A stretch of DNA of 64,000 bases from Paenibacillus sp. 453mf (GTDB taxonomy: Bacteria; Bacillota; Bacilli; Paenibacillales; Paenibacillaceae). The position numbers and the translations under genes are program-made. Positions 9,084 to 19,605 of the stretch are shown here, piece after piece. Positions within the stretch are counted from its first letter, which is position 1, and the number at the start of each line of letters is the position of its first letter. The notes below the pieces were generated by a model that worked only from the letters and a program-made list of their open reading frames with translations, was not told the origin of the DNA and did no database searches. The DNA lies in the NCBI RefSeq assembly GCF_900116105.1, contig NZ_FPAC01000001.1, positions 734,862 through 798,861 of the forward strand. The letters run 5' to 3'.

Positions 9084-9108
9084 GCACCGGGATTTCCCGG
9101 TGCTTTTT
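9084..9108 (+). terminator. Terminator after tRNA-Ala
   Basis: GCACCGGG pairs with CCCGGTGC around a short loop and is followed by five T residues. It lies inside the island, so it replaced the original terminator after integration. Confidence 0.85.
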
Positions 9109-9274
9109 GATTGTCTTGAGGACGTTGATCGGCTAAGAATTCCACCGTGGTCACACGTTTGGTCACAGTGCCGATTTTTTCAGGCCAATTTGGAGAAAAT
9201 TTTTCAGGAACAGTTATTCGAACGTTCAGGAAAATTCTGCTTCTTTTTTAAATCCCTCAGTGAAGGACAAATGA

Positions 9275-10107
9275 TTATCCGAACAACATTTCCCCATATT
9301 GTGTAGCGGTCTGCTTATGAACAGAAGGCAAAACATGAGAGTACGTATAAAGAGTTACTCTAATGTCGGAATGGCCAAGAATTTCTTTTACCACTTTGGG
9401 ATTAATGTTTTGGGCTAACATGAGTGTGGCGACAGTATGTCTGAGATCGTGGAAGCGGATGCGTGGGATATCTGCTGCTTTCTTGATCAATCTATAGAAG
9501 TTACGAAGTAAATTTCGAGGGTTAAGGGGCTTGCCTGATCTGGTGCAGATGACCAAATCATTGTCCTCATAATATGATCCAGCAGCAAGTTTCTGCTTCT
9601 TTATTTCTTGTGCTGTTTTTTTAAATCATCCAGCGTCCGTGCGATTAATGTAATCGTTCTTGCGCTTGATTTGGTTTTGGTGTCCTGAATTAATTCTTTG
9701 CCATCATGACTCAAGGTTTGACGAACTCGCAAAATTCCTTCATCAAAGTCGATATCCTTCCAACGTAGCCCCAGAATTTCCGACTGACGCATTCCTGTAG
9801 TTAAAGCAAGCAAGAATGCAATATGGAGGTCATCTTCTTCAGCAAGCTTGAGGAATCGAACCGCTTCATCCAGATTCCATACTGCCATTTCCTTATGAGG
9901 AACTTTTGGAGCTTCGGCATCGGCAGCGGGATTGTAAGCAATGTATTTACGTTTGTGTGCTGTTTTGAATGAACTTTTTACGATTTTCTGGATGTCCTGA
10001 ATCGAACGCTCAGATAGTCCCGTTTCTTTAAGTAGGAATGCATAAAACTTTTCAATCATAACGGTTGTAATCTTACCCATTTCCTGTCGATTGGTTGGCA
10101 CGAGCAT
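9275..10107 (-). pseudogene. int: Tyrosine-recombinase integrase, 5'-truncated and frameshifted
   Basis: Two reverse-strand frames join as one integrase. The first (10107-9601) begins within the core-binding domain and holds the first catalytic Arg (TTGMRQSEILGLRW). The second (from about 9600 to 9275) has HDLRHTVATLML, the LGHSD box and the catalytic Tyr in LYTYSHVL. Adding one A to the seven-A run near 9612-9620 fuses them perfectly (LKKTAQEIKKQKLAAG). Upstream of 10107 the frame closes within 20 bases and the arm-binding domain is missing, so the 5' end was deleted. All catalytic residues survive, but activity is unlikely. It lies next to tRNA-Ala and would have catalysed insertion there. 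Confidence 0.88.
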
Positions 10108-10110
10108 AAC

Positions 10111-11782
10111 AATAAATGGTTTTATCTACACGGCGGTGGAGCTATAGGCGAAGCCGATGTTAATGTCAGAACTAGTAATTCTAAATATACTTTAAAGACT
10201 GATGGAAAGTTGTCGGAGAAAGACGCATTCCTTGGTACTTTGGATATGCTTGAAATATGTGATCGGAAATTGACCTATTCTTTGTTGAGTTACGTCTTAA
10301 CTTCCATCATTACAACGCCATTGATTCATTCAAAGGACTTATCCCCAAATTTTGTTTTATGGATCATGGGCGGGACTGGATTTGGTAAAACTACATTTTC
10401 AACATTCTTCACGAATATTTTTGAGACAGGGAACTTAGTGAGACCTGAATCGCATAAAACGGCAGTGATACTGCCGGGGGTGCGTGAGCATAAGGACTGC
10501 GTGTTTGTTATTGATGACTTTGGAACGTCTAAAACAAAGCAAAGTGAGTATGCCGTTATCAACAAGATTGAAGATTTGATTAGAAAGTTAACAGACCGAC
10601 AGTATACAACAGATAAGGCAGGTATCTCTGATGGTATGCTGCTCATTACTGGTGAAAAATTCATGGAACAAAACGAGATCAATAAGTCATCAATCAAACG
10701 AGCAGTTCGCGTCAAAATGGATAACATTTTTAACGCGCAAGATAAACAAACATTTGATGCTCAAAAACTAAAAATTCAAGTATCATAAAGACAAATTATA
10801 TTTTTCATCAAGTATTGGCTTCTATCTGGAATGGTTATGTGAAATGCTAAATTCTAATTTCATCAACGATTATAGACGGGATTTCGAAACTTTGCGGGAT
10901 GAACTGAAAGAACTTGAGGAGCATGGCCGACATGTGGATGGGTTTGCACACCTAATCATTGCTTTCAATTTCTATATGGCATATGGCAAAGAACGTGGGT
11001 TCATTACGCCAGAGCAGTGTATTAGTAACTGTAATTCAGCAAAAGAGATATTTTTGGAGCTATTGAATGAGCAGTCTGACACGATATTTGATCAAAATGT
11101 TGAAATGTTTATGGATGGTTTAGAACAACTGATTGCAGCGGGGGATATTGTCGTTCAGGATAACTGTCAAACGTTAGACTTTGATCGCCGCGTGTATGGT
11201 ACGATCAGAGTTGAAAAGGGACAAGAGGTTTTGAAGCTGGATTGGGACGTCGTATATAGGTTAGTCGCAAAACATATCATGGATTCCCAGAAACACCGAA
11301 ATCCGTTTATTGGGAGTAAGAAGTTAGCTAAGCTACTTGATGAATATAATCTTATCTGTTTTAACGAAAACGGTACAACAGTGCCTTTTAAAGCATTGCA
11401 TAAGGGTCAAACTGAACGTTGTAGAGTAATTAATTTTAGAACAGACATGATTCCTGAAATTGTTTCTTTAATCCGAGGAAAGGAAGAAGAGCGTTCTCGA
11501 TTAATAAATGATATTGCGAAATCTTATGTTCAGAGGTCATCGTACCCTGATTACTGGGGTGCTAGCAAAAATGATAGAGAGAATGACGGTAGCTATGGTA
11601 GATATAATTCTCATGATGATTACATGGATTATGACGATGATGAGGATGAATATTATGATGAGGATAGTGAAGAACTTAAACCAAATGAATACGATGATTC
11701 GGATGATGATAGAATGCAAGAAAAGAATAAGAAGACTTCGAACCCCAAATCAGGTATTCTTCGCATAGAAATTAATAAATAA
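10111..11782 (+). pseudogene. DUF927-like ATPase (replication helicase/primase type), truncated and frameshifted
   Basis: The frame is open from about 10111 without a start, beginning WFYLHGGGAIGEADV, so the N-terminus is lost at the same point where the integrase is truncated. A P-loop GGTGFGKTT and Walker B CVFVIDDFG follow. This frame stops at 10788; a second frame, open from about 10770, continues as YHKDKLYFSSSIGFYLEWL to 11782. Removing one A from the CTAAAAATTC run near 10765 joins them. The tail (last 80 residues) is very acidic, rich in D, E and Y. DUF927 proteins are ATPases of mobile elements and staphylococcal cassettes. The family call is by motif memory. Confidence 0.65.
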
Positions 11783-11924
11783 CAAATAGCTAATATATAA
11801 GTATATTACATATATCAGTTTTGTATATATTCCTCATCTCTATATACGACAATTCTATTATTTTGGGTTGTTTTGTGAAAAATCAAAAGTGCGCAAACAC
11901 ATTCATAAAAGGATGTGTTTGCTA

Positions 11925-13060
11925 ATGAAAATTGGATACCATACCGTACTATTATCAATACCAATTGACTTTTATACAGCTGGAGCATTGTTTGAGGCAT
12001 TAGAAGCATACTCAAAGGAAATGAACACAAAATTTTACCCTAAAAAATGGGGAAACGTTTCTTGGACTGAATTTTGGCTCTTTAAAGATATTGGGCTTTT
12101 AGTGTACTTGAAGGACTCTCATTATTCGAGAGATAATCAAAAATACGTTTATAAAGTGATTGAGGTAAGACTAAATCCAAAGCGACTGTGCAAAAGAAAT
12201 GAATATGTACAAGTTAGCGCTTATGAGGATTATCCAGTGATCGCAAAAATGTTTAAAAAATTACTTGCCCCACTGAAACGTATTTATAAAAAGATACGTG
12301 ATGCTAAAGGAATGAGCTTGAAGGCATTAGAATAATAAGTCCGTTCATATTTGATGACATATCACGATATAAGGTAGACCGGATTGACTACTGTTTTAAT
12401 ATTCGAACACCATACATGAATTGGTATATGGAACTAATCCGTCGCTCTGACATACCGAAATCTTTTGAATTGGTTCAGAAGAATAATCCGATTACTAAAC
12501 GAAAAGAGCCGTATAAGAATTCTCTCCGTCTTGAAAATAAATCGATAACAATCAATTTTTATAATAAGAGTTTTCAGATAGCTGAGGTCTTTGGTGATGA
12601 CTTTCCTGAAGGACAAGAAGCTGAGGATATTATCCGTCTCGAAGTGCAGTGTAAAAAAAGGAAATTGAATAACTTAAAGGGTTATTATAGTATCGAAGGT
12701 AGATCGCTTTTGGAATTTTCTAGTGAAGAACTATCGGTAAAGGTATTACTCTCGTACTATGAGAAAACGGTGGGATACGAGGATTACTATACATTGCAAG
12801 AAGCAAGATTTATTATCGGCGAATCCGATTACAAATGGAAGGTTCGACAGCGTATGATTGAGGTTCTTGAATTAATCAATCAAAAAAGGTCTATTTGGAA
12901 AGCTAGAGATGAGTATGAAGATGGAAAAAAGCGGTTCAATGAGGCTCTAAAACAAATAAAAAAAACGGGCATAAACCCTGTCACGATTCCTGCTGGTTGG
13001 AAGTTTCCACAGCTTCCAAACCTTCTAATGGAAATCGACAGTAGCTTATTACCCAATTAG
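11925..13060 (+). pseudogene. Phage/plasmid replication protein (gene II/X-like), frameshifted
   Basis: The first frame (ATG 11925, MKIGYHTVLLSIPIDF) stops at 12335; a second frame enters near 12300 and reads on to 13060 through ISRYKVDRIDYCFNI and EDIIRLEVQCKKRKLN. One extra A in AAAGGAATG (about 12308) would join them as DAKGNELEGIRIISPF, giving about 379 residues. RIDYC(F/I)N and RLEVQ segments are typical of phage/plasmid replication initiators of the gene II/X group found in Firmicute integrative elements; a canonical HUH motif is not obvious. It follows the ATPase gene, consistent with a former replication module. Confidence 0.55.
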
Positions 13061-13154
13061 CGATTAATTTACTGTTGAAGCAATTACGCTATAATACAAG
13101 GATTTAACTATACTTTGTTAGGTTGAAGTGTTTTTTTGGGGGCAGATGATGAAA

Positions 13155-13373
13155 CTACGTAAGGTCTTTTTTTTTTAAAAGTATCCTTTGAACGATCTTC
13201 ATGATGTAATAAACTAGGTAAAACGGTGTCACTGCCCAACCTATAAACGTAGAGATAATAATTTTGTAGACGATATAATTCGATATGGAAGTAAAAACTG
13301 TCACATTCCGTTGCAATCTGCTTATGAACGCCCAACCAAATGGGATGCTCAAGAGTACGTAAGTTGCAATCAA
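13155..13373 (-). CDS. Small membrane protein of the island
   Basis: 72 residues with about two hydrophobic segments (roughly 1-20 and 34-58) and a lysine-rich C-terminus. The TTG start directly follows the stop of the upstream reverse-strand frame (TAA TTG) and has GGAGGGGC 9 bases upstream, so coupling is likely. Family not recognised. Small membrane proteins in this position are common in integrative elements, where some help replication or transfer; that role here is only a guess. Confidence 0.5.
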   Translation of the reverse strand: MIATYVLLSIPFGWAFISRLQRNVTVFTSISNYIVYKIIISTFIGWAVTPFYLVYYIMKIVQRILLKKKDLT

Positions 13374-13938
13374 TTATTGCCCCTCCACTCTTGCTTCTGT
13401 AGTGATAGCAGCATCTATCATTTGTTTAATGTACGGTAAAGCGGTATAAGCATGTTTATACTCCGTAACTCCGGGATTATGGCGTTTTTTGACTAAGTTC
13501 TTTCTTGTTAACTTCGAAATGATCGAATAGACTTGCTTTTCCTTGTCGATACGAATTCTATGCATTTGCCGTATTTTTGAACGTAAAATATACGCCCCAT
13601 GCTCCTTTTTCAACTTTAAAATCGGGATGTTGATTTATAGATGATAATTGCGTAAATAATTGATCGTCCGTTAAAGGTCTTGCCAGTGAATAATCCTTAA
13701 AATTTAATTTGAACAGCTTGATTCCTGAGACTTCTTGCATAAAGAGATAGGACGCTGTCCATCCGATGACTGCTCCAAATAGAGCACCTATGGCACCTCC
13801 CATTGCAGCAAGAGCAATCGTTCCTGCGGGAATGAGGATGAAGTATGCTTTTTTATAAGCTTTCATTGGGTCTTCAAGCTGGATTGGCTCTATATCCACT
13901 TTGGGAATAACAACGTTTTTATCGATTTCGATTGACAT
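13374..13938 (-). pseudogene. Membrane protein of the island, probably frameshifted
   Basis: ATG at 13938 has AAAGGAGCATCGCT upstream. Residues 28-68 form two hydrophobic helices rich in G and A. The first frame ends at 13558 (VYFTFKNTANA). A second frame, entered at the five-A run near 13575, continues as IRQMHRIRIDKEKQ to 13374; losing one A would give one protein of about 187 residues. The second frame has no good start of its own, which supports a frameshift rather than two genes. Function unknown; it forms a unit with the small membrane gene below it. Confidence 0.55.
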
Positions 13939-14041
13939 AGCGATGCTCCTTTGTTTAAATATGATCTACTACTTGACCTTGCTACACAACGCGGCACTCA
14001 AATTTGAATCTATGAATGCATCCTTTCATCCAGAATAATTG

Positions 14042-14416
14042 TCATGGTAGGCTCATTCCATTTTTAGCAGATTCATTGCTTTTGCATTCCGTTCGTTGAC
14101 CTGACACACTACTGTTTATGGTATCAACGATAAGCTTCTTTAAATCCTCAGTAGTAAGTACAGTCAGAACGGCATTTTTATTATTTGTCCGGTTGTTTAG
14201 CGGTGATTTACCACCAAACAAGGTTTCCAAAGAGCACCCCAGACCAGTTGCTATCTTTTCGAGTGTATTAATCGTGCAATTGTTTTTTTCTCCCCGCTCA
14301 ATCTGTCCAAGGTAACTTATGTTTATAGATGAGTGAAGCGCCAGTTGTTCCTGGCTCATTCCTTTCTGTAGTCGCAAGAGTCGTATTCGCTCACCGATAT
14401 GTTGTCTTGAATTCAT
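14042..14416 (-). CDS. XRE-family transcriptional regulator (island repressor type)
   Basis: 124 residues. An N-terminal Cro/C1 helix-turn-helix (about residues 7-62: IGERIRLLRLQKGMSQEQLA, SYLGQIERGEKN, INTLEKIATGLG) is followed by a polar tail without a recognised protease or oligomerisation domain. GGGGGTG precedes the ATG. Regulators like this control excision or replication genes in integrative elements. The 395 bases between it and radC hold no convincing gene and may contain its operators. Confidence 0.85.
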   Translation of the reverse strand: MNSRQHIGERIRLLRLQKGMSQEQLALHSSINISYLGQIERGEKNNCTINTLEKIATGLGCSLETLFGGKSPLNNRTNNKNAVLTVLTTEDLKKLIVDTINSSVSGQRTECKSNESAKNGMSLP

Positions 14417-14811
14417 AATTCACACCCCCATAAAAATGATAGGTTTTTCCTGTTTTTGCTTCAATATGATACAGCCACTAAAAAAGTATCTGGAGATACG
14501 ATATCGTGAATAATCATCCGTATTTTATGGCTACATATATGAATTCCCGCCTTTGGGCAACAAAAAAGACGCATACAACGAAGGCAACTTTAAAGATTTC
14601 ACGAGAAATAGTCTTCATCTCATGAATCTTGGAAGTTGTCCTGTGTCTGCGTCAAAATGTTTGTTATTATTGGCAGCTAGTGCAAAGTTATTATACTTTG
14701 CGGCTATGGAACCCTTTGCTGAAATCGCGAGTTCCATATCGAAAGTGGAAAAACCGTTTATGAGAATAATATACATATACTTACCAATAGTTTCAAGGGT
14801 TATTTTGTTTT

Positions 14812-15418
14812 TCACATTAAGCCTTTTTCTTTTAGACTGACGAAGGTGTTTCCTCCAATTATGAGGTGATCTAGCACTTCTATGCCCACAATTTTCTCCT
14901 GCTCTCGCCAGCCGTTTGATTAATTCAACGTCTTCTGGAGAGGGATTAGGGTCACCACTCGGATGATTATGAGCACAGATGAGAGAGGCGCTACAACGTT
15001 TAATCGCTGCGCGGAATACTTCCCTTGGATGAACGATTGCAGCATTGAGAGAGCCAATCGAGATGATTTCTTTAAAGATCACTCTGTTCTTTGTATTCAA
15101 AAATAAGCAAATGAAATGTTCTTTGGTTACATACCTGAGTTCAGGTTCAAGTAAGTCAAATGCGTCTTTAGGACTGCGTATTGTTGTTTGCTCATAAGTT
15201 GGAATGGTCAAGTTCTTTGCAAGCTTTAACAGGGCTGTTAACTGACGAGCTTTACCCATGCCGATTCCTTTTATGCTCATGAGTTGCTGCTCGGTTACGT
15301 CCATTAGCTCTGCTGTGGCCGGAAACTGGTTGAGTAGTTGTTGTATGGGATAGCTGTCGGCACGTTCACGTAAACATTCTGAAATCAGCTTTTTCAATTC
15401 TTCATTGCGATTGTTCAT
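14812..15418 (-). pseudogene. radC: RadC/JAB-family DNA repair-like protein, frameshifted near the C-terminus
   Basis: The N-terminus has an HhH region (LMSIKGIGMGKARQL). The JAB metal site is intact: E in the first part, then HNHPSGDPNPSPED. After RLARAGEN the frame goes wrong; deleting one A from GGAGAAAATTG (about 14895) restores [15 protein letters not shown] and a normal stop (TGA 14814-14812), giving about 202 residues. As sequenced, the frame instead continues to 14615 with unrelated sequence. The break is after the catalytic core, so partial function is possible. CAGGAGGTAGATTTTT precedes the ATG. RadC is common in integrative elements and defence islands. Confidence 0.85.
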
Positions 15419-15451
15419 AAAAATCTACCTCCTGATTATATTAATGGGTAC

Positions 15452-15489
15452 AAAAGGGCTGGACACGTATAGATGTGTCCAGCCCTTTT
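15452..15489. terminator. Perfect 15-bp hairpin upstream of the helicase operon
   Basis: AAAAGGGCTGGACAC and its exact complement flank an 8-base loop; A-runs and T-runs at the base make it a possible terminator in either direction. It lies between the divergent radC and helicase genes, where a terminator is unexpected, so it could instead attenuate or insulate the operon. Confidence 0.6.
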
Positions 15490-15701
15490 GTTGCCTCTCG
15501 CGAGGACTACCTATCTGTATAGGTATCAGGAGTATAATATGGAAACCTCTTTCTTGATTATTCGAATTTCAATAGTGTAATAGGCTTATTTTATTGGTTC
15601 CAAAAAAGGGAAATGGCGGAAGATGTCGAAAATGTAGTTAATATAGTATATTAGTGTGCTTAGATAAAATTCCGCAATCTTCTCAAAAGGAGTTGGAAAA
15701 T

Positions 15702-18700
15702 TTGATAGAACTTACATTACCTGCTCTAGAGCGAGTTATTCTGAAGGAGAAAGGGAAAAAGAATATCATTAAACAAATTCTTGTTTCGCCAAAGAAAATA
15801 CAACCGAGATTATTTTCTATTGATTCAAATATGATTGTACTTGAAGACTCAGAACATAGGTATTGTATTACTAACAAATCCTCAAATAACATCACTCCTT
15901 ATGATTACGTCATCTTATCAAAGCAGCTACCTACTGAAACTAATATAAATGATGGATCATTAAAATTAGATAAATGGTTAAAACATCCGCGAAGTTCAGA
16001 GGCATATGAGACAACTGAAATTATAGAATCGTGGAACGATCAATTTGATTATAAATTAGAAGATAACAGTAAAAACATATATGGTTTAAGAAAACCGCAA
16101 CTAGGTGCCTTGCATATGATTATGGGACATTTTCAACTTCCGTTGAATATTGCAACGGTTGTAATGCCTACTGGGACTGGAAAAACAGAAACAATGCTCT
16201 CAGCTCTAGTCGCTTATAGGTGTAGCAAATTACTAATTACTGTACCTAGTGATTCGTTACGTGAGCAAATATCAGAGAAATTTCTATCCTTAGGGTTGTT
16301 GAAAAGATTTGGAGTAGTAGGTGAGTCTGCTCTCTTCCCAATTGTTGGGGTTGTTAAAGAGCATTTTAAAACAGTTGAAGAGTTGCGTTATTTTTTTGAG
16401 AAATGCAATGTGGTTGTATCCACAATGCCTTTATTAGCTGACAGTTCTAAAGAACAGCAAGCAGAAATGTCTAAACTAATTTCACATGTATTTATAGATG
16501 AGGCGCACCATGTAAAAGCGCAATCGTGGGAAAAATTCCGTTTAAGCTTTAATAATGAAAAGATAGTTTTTTTCACAGCTACCCCATTTAGGAATGATGG
16601 GAAAAGATTGGACGGAAAGATTATCTTTAACTTTCCACTTTTAAAAGCCCAAGAAGACGGATATTTTAAAGAGATTGAGTTTATACCCGTAAGAGACTAT
16701 GACTCAACTAGAGCTGACTTAACAATTGCACAAGCAGCCGTTCAAAGATTAGAGGAGGATCATGAAAGGGGTCTTCCACACATATTAATGGCTAGATGTG
16801 CGACTAAAGAGAAAGCGAGTTTAATTTTTGAAATATATAAAAACTTCACGAAGCATAATCCAGTTCTTATTCATTCTACGATTCCGAATAAAAGAGAAAT
16901 CTATCAGTCCATCATCAATAGAGAACATAAAATTATTGTTTGTGTAGATATGTTGGGAGAAGGCTTTGATTTGCCTGAACTCAAAATAGCTGCTTTTCAT
17001 GATATTAGAAAAAGTCTTCCAGTAACGTTGCAGTTTACTGGTAGGTTTACAAGAACTAAATATGATGAACAGTTAGGGATGGCCTCATTTATTGCAAATA
17101 TCGCTGACTTAAATGTTACAGAAGAACTTGAGGAGTTATATGCTAGGGATGCCGATTGGAATAAGATTTTGTCTGATATAAGTCATTTGAAAATAGATAA
17201 TGAAATTAAATATAGGGAGCTAATGGATGGATTTACTAAGTTGAATAGTTCAAAGATCCCTTTTCAAAACATACGTCCTAAGCTCAGTACAGTGGTTTAT
17301 AAAAGTCACAGGCACACATGGGACCCAAATAATTTCCACAAAGGAATTCAAGCATATAATCAAATTGAGTATAAATTTTTTGACGTTAATAGGAATGAAA
17401 ATATTGCTATCTTTGTATTTGCAAAGAGCCTATATCCTGATTGGATTAATCATAAAGATATCTACAATTTAAATTGGGATATCATTGTAATGTTTTGGGA
17501 TAAAAAGAATAGTCTTTTATTTATTAACAGTTCTGATAACGGCAGTTTGTACAAAGACCTGGCAAAAGCAGTAATTGGGAAAGAAGCACAACTGATTAAC
17601 CACATGAATGTATTTAAAGCTTTACATGGGATTAATCGGATTAGACTTCAAAACGTTGGTCTAAAACTTTTTCTAGGCAGGGATATCAGATTTAGAATGA
17701 GTGTAGGCAGCGATGTTGGCGAGGCACTTTCGTTAGCTGAAAGACAAAATGGCCAAAAGGCATTTGTTGTAGGTGCTGGATACGAAAATGGCAATAAGAC
17801 TAATATCGGATGCTCATATAAGGGAAGAATATGGACGAAGAAAGAAGGAGACTTGTTAGAATTTAAAGAATGGTGCATGAATGTTGGGGAGAAATTGGTA
17901 AATAACGAGCTTGATCCGAATATTATTTTGAAGGAAACATTGGTCCCTGAAAAAATAATAGATAGACCATATTTATTTCCAGTCTGGATTGAATTAGATT
18001 CGGATATATTGCAATACAATGAAATTAAATATGCTTTTATAATCAACGGTACTGAATATAATTTATCAACCTGTGAGATTAGTTTGTTTTCACCAACACT
18101 AGAAGGAGATTTACATTTTTCTTTAAATACTGAGGATGGCAATGTGATTTTTAAACTTCATTTATTCGAAGATATTTTGGATAAAACTGATGTCAAATTT
18201 CCTAACTATAAAATACATCAAGTTAGCAAGGAAAAAGTGGAAGTGGTTTATGGGACACAGAGAAGAAGCGCAGTTGATTTTTTTGATGAGTACCCTCCAA
18301 CGATCTGGTTCGCAGACGGATCATCACTTACTGGAAATGACTATATAAAATTAAAGAAAAGAATAGGATTGTACCCATCTGAGAAAATTATTACTTTTGA
18401 TTGGTCAAGGGCCGATTTAAGCAAAGAGTCACAAGGAGTAACTCCTAAAATAATGGACTCTATTCAGTATCAGATGATAGATTACTTGAAAAATAAGGAC
18501 TATGAAATCATATATGATGACGATTATAGCGGGGAAATTGCAGACATTATTACAATTAAAGTTCAAGACGATGTGATTTATGTTGAACTTTATCACTTGA
18601 AATTCGCTAAAGGAGGAGTAGTCAGTAATCGCATTGATAATTTTTATGAAGTATGTGGACAGGCTCAGAAGTCGTGCGTGTGGAAGCAAAAAGAATCGCA

Positions 18701-18968
18701 GGAGTTTATGACTCATTTGTTAAGACGCGAACCAAAAAAGAAAAGTGGAGTCGAAAGCTCAAGACTTGAAAAAGGTACTATGGATGATTTGGAGAGAGTA
18801 TTAGGCTTTGCAAAGAAGAAAATGCCTATGCAATTTATGATATATATAGTTCAACCAAGTTTATCCAAAGCTAATCCGTCTGAAGATATATTGCAATTAC
18901 TGGGCGTTACTGAGAATTTTCTTAAAGAAACCTCTGGGATTGAGTTTGGGGTTATTTCAAATAAATAA
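15702..18968 (+). CDS. SF2 DEAH-box helicase with C-terminal nuclease-like domain (candidate defence effector)
   Basis: About 1,088 residues. After an N-terminal domain of some 130 residues comes an SF2 core: LRKPQLGAL (Q-like), Walker A MPTGTGKTET, DEAH box FIDEAHHVKA, motif III FFTATPF, and motif VI QFTGRFTR. The next 450 residues are unrecognised. The C-terminus holds GEIADIITIKVQDD followed by YVELYHLKFA, which may be a PD-(D/E)xK-like nuclease with an HxK variant, then the conserved-looking YEVCGQAQKS and HLLRR. The frame is open from GTG 15654, but TTG 15702 has AAAGGAG 9 bases upstream and is preferred. Two genes follow in the same direction, the last one overlapping. Intact, unlike most island genes. 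Confidence 0.85.
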   Translation: MIELTLPALERVILKEKGKKNIIKQILVSPKKIQPRLFSIDSNMIVLEDSEHRYCITNKSSNNITPYDYVILSKQLPTETNINDGSLKLDKWLKHPRSSEAYETTEIIESWNDQFDYKLEDNSKNIYGLRKPQLGALHMIMGHFQLPLNIATVVMPTGTGKTETMLSALVAYRCSKLLITVPSDSLREQISEKFLSLGLLKRFGVVGESALFPIVGVVKEHFKTVEELRYFFEKCNVVVSTMPLLADSSKEQQAEMSKLISHVFIDEAHHVKAQSWEKFRLSFNNEKIVFFTATPFRNDGKRLDGKIIFNFPLLKAQEDGYFKEIEFIPVRDYDSTRADLTIAQAAVQRLEEDHERGLPHILMARCATKEKASLIFEIYKNFTKHNPVLIHSTIPNKREIYQSIINREHKIIVCVDMLGEGFDLPELKIAAFHDIRKSLPVTLQFTGRFTRTKYDEQLGMASFIANIADLNVTEELEELYARDADWNKILSDISHLKIDNEIKYRELMDGFTKLNSSKIPFQNIRPKLSTVVYKSHRHTWDPNNFHKGIQAYNQIEYKFFDVNRNENIAIFVFAKSLYPDWINHKDIYNLNWDIIVMFWDKKNSLLFINSSDNGSLYKDLAKAVIGKEAQLINHMNVFKALHGINRIRLQNVGLKLFLGRDIRFRMSVGSDVGEALSLAERQNGQKAFVVGAGYENGNKTNIGCSYKGRIWTKKEGDLLEFKEWCMNVGEKLVNNELDPNIILKETLVPEKIIDRPYLFPVWIELDSDILQYNEIKYAFIINGTEYNLSTCEISLFSPTLEGDLHFSLNTEDGNVIFKLHLFEDILDKTDVKFPNYKIHQVSKEKVEVVYGTQRRSAVDFFDEYPPTIWFADGSSLTGNDYIKLKKRIGLYPSEKIITFDWSRADLSKESQGVTPKIMDSIQYQMIDYLKNKDYEIIYDDDYSGEIADIITIKVQDDVIYVELYHLKFAKGGVVSNRIDNFYEVCGQAQKSCVWKQKESQEFMTHLLRREPKKKSGVESSRLEKGTMDDLERVLGFAKKKMPMQFMIYIVQPSLSKANPSEDILQLLGVTENFLKETSGIEFGVISNK

Positions 18969-19026
18969 TGATACGTTTTGTGAAATCAAATTAAAGCAAT
19001 TATTTAGGTCTGTAGGGGGCTAATAA

Positions 19027-19605
19027 ATGTCGATCATTCAAGAAGAACATGATATTCTTCATCAAGTGATTTTTAAATTAGAAAATATGAATATGGAAGT
19101 GAAGTTTCCTATTAATAGGATATCAGATTATCTCGGACAACAGGGTTACACACGAGATTACCAAAGTACAAATCAAATAGTCGTCATGTACAAGGACGGA
19201 AAGAAGGTGGCAATAACAACCTCTGCCATCTGCTTTGAAGTATTAGATTCTAGTGTGAAAGAAAAATATAAGCAAAAATTTTACTCATATATTATTTCTA
19301 GATCAAAAATTTTTTTTGAATCAGCTCTCCAAAATAATAAAGCCTCTAAAATTAATTTAATTCAGAACCAATTGAGAACATGTGTATCAAATATGTACTA
19401 TACATTGCACAATAGTTTTGCATCAATGGTTGAATTTTATAAAACCGAGCATTTAATAAATGAAGATATAAAAGAAAATTGGGGAAATAACGAAGATGAA
19501 GAAACAATGTTAGGGCATTTTATCCCTGATGCACTTAAGGTCTTTCTTCAAAATCTTGATTTATTATTAGTTCAGAGAGGGAAGAATGTCTACAAAATGA
19601 CATAA
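19027..19605 (+). CDS. Unrecognised protein, second gene of the helicase operon
   Basis: 192 residues, no signal or membrane segment. It is predicted mostly helical. The stretch around residues 100-135 (LIQNQLRTCVSNMYYTLHNS) resembles the helical YY..LH core seen in HEPN-type proteins, but a clear HEPN R-x4-6-H catalytic motif is not visible, so this is only a hint. It starts 58 bases after the helicase, with TAGGGGGC upstream of the ATG, and its stop overlaps the start of the third gene (TAATG). That coupling says the two products work together. No family recognised. Confidence 0.8.
   Translation: MSIIQEEHDILHQVIFKLENMNMEVKFPINRISDYLGQQGYTRDYQSTNQIVVMYKDGKKVAITTSAICFEVLDSSVKEKYKQKFYSYIISRSKIFFESALQNNKASKINLIQNQLRTCVSNMYYTLHNSFASMVEFYKTEHLINEDIKENWGNNEDEETMLGHFIPDALKVFLQNLDLLLVQRGKNVYKMT

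Noticed and set aside
14417..14811. Small forward frame of 95 residues between the XRE and radC genes
   Set aside because: It is antisense to the out-of-frame tail of radC, with no ribosome site; the region is treated as non-coding.
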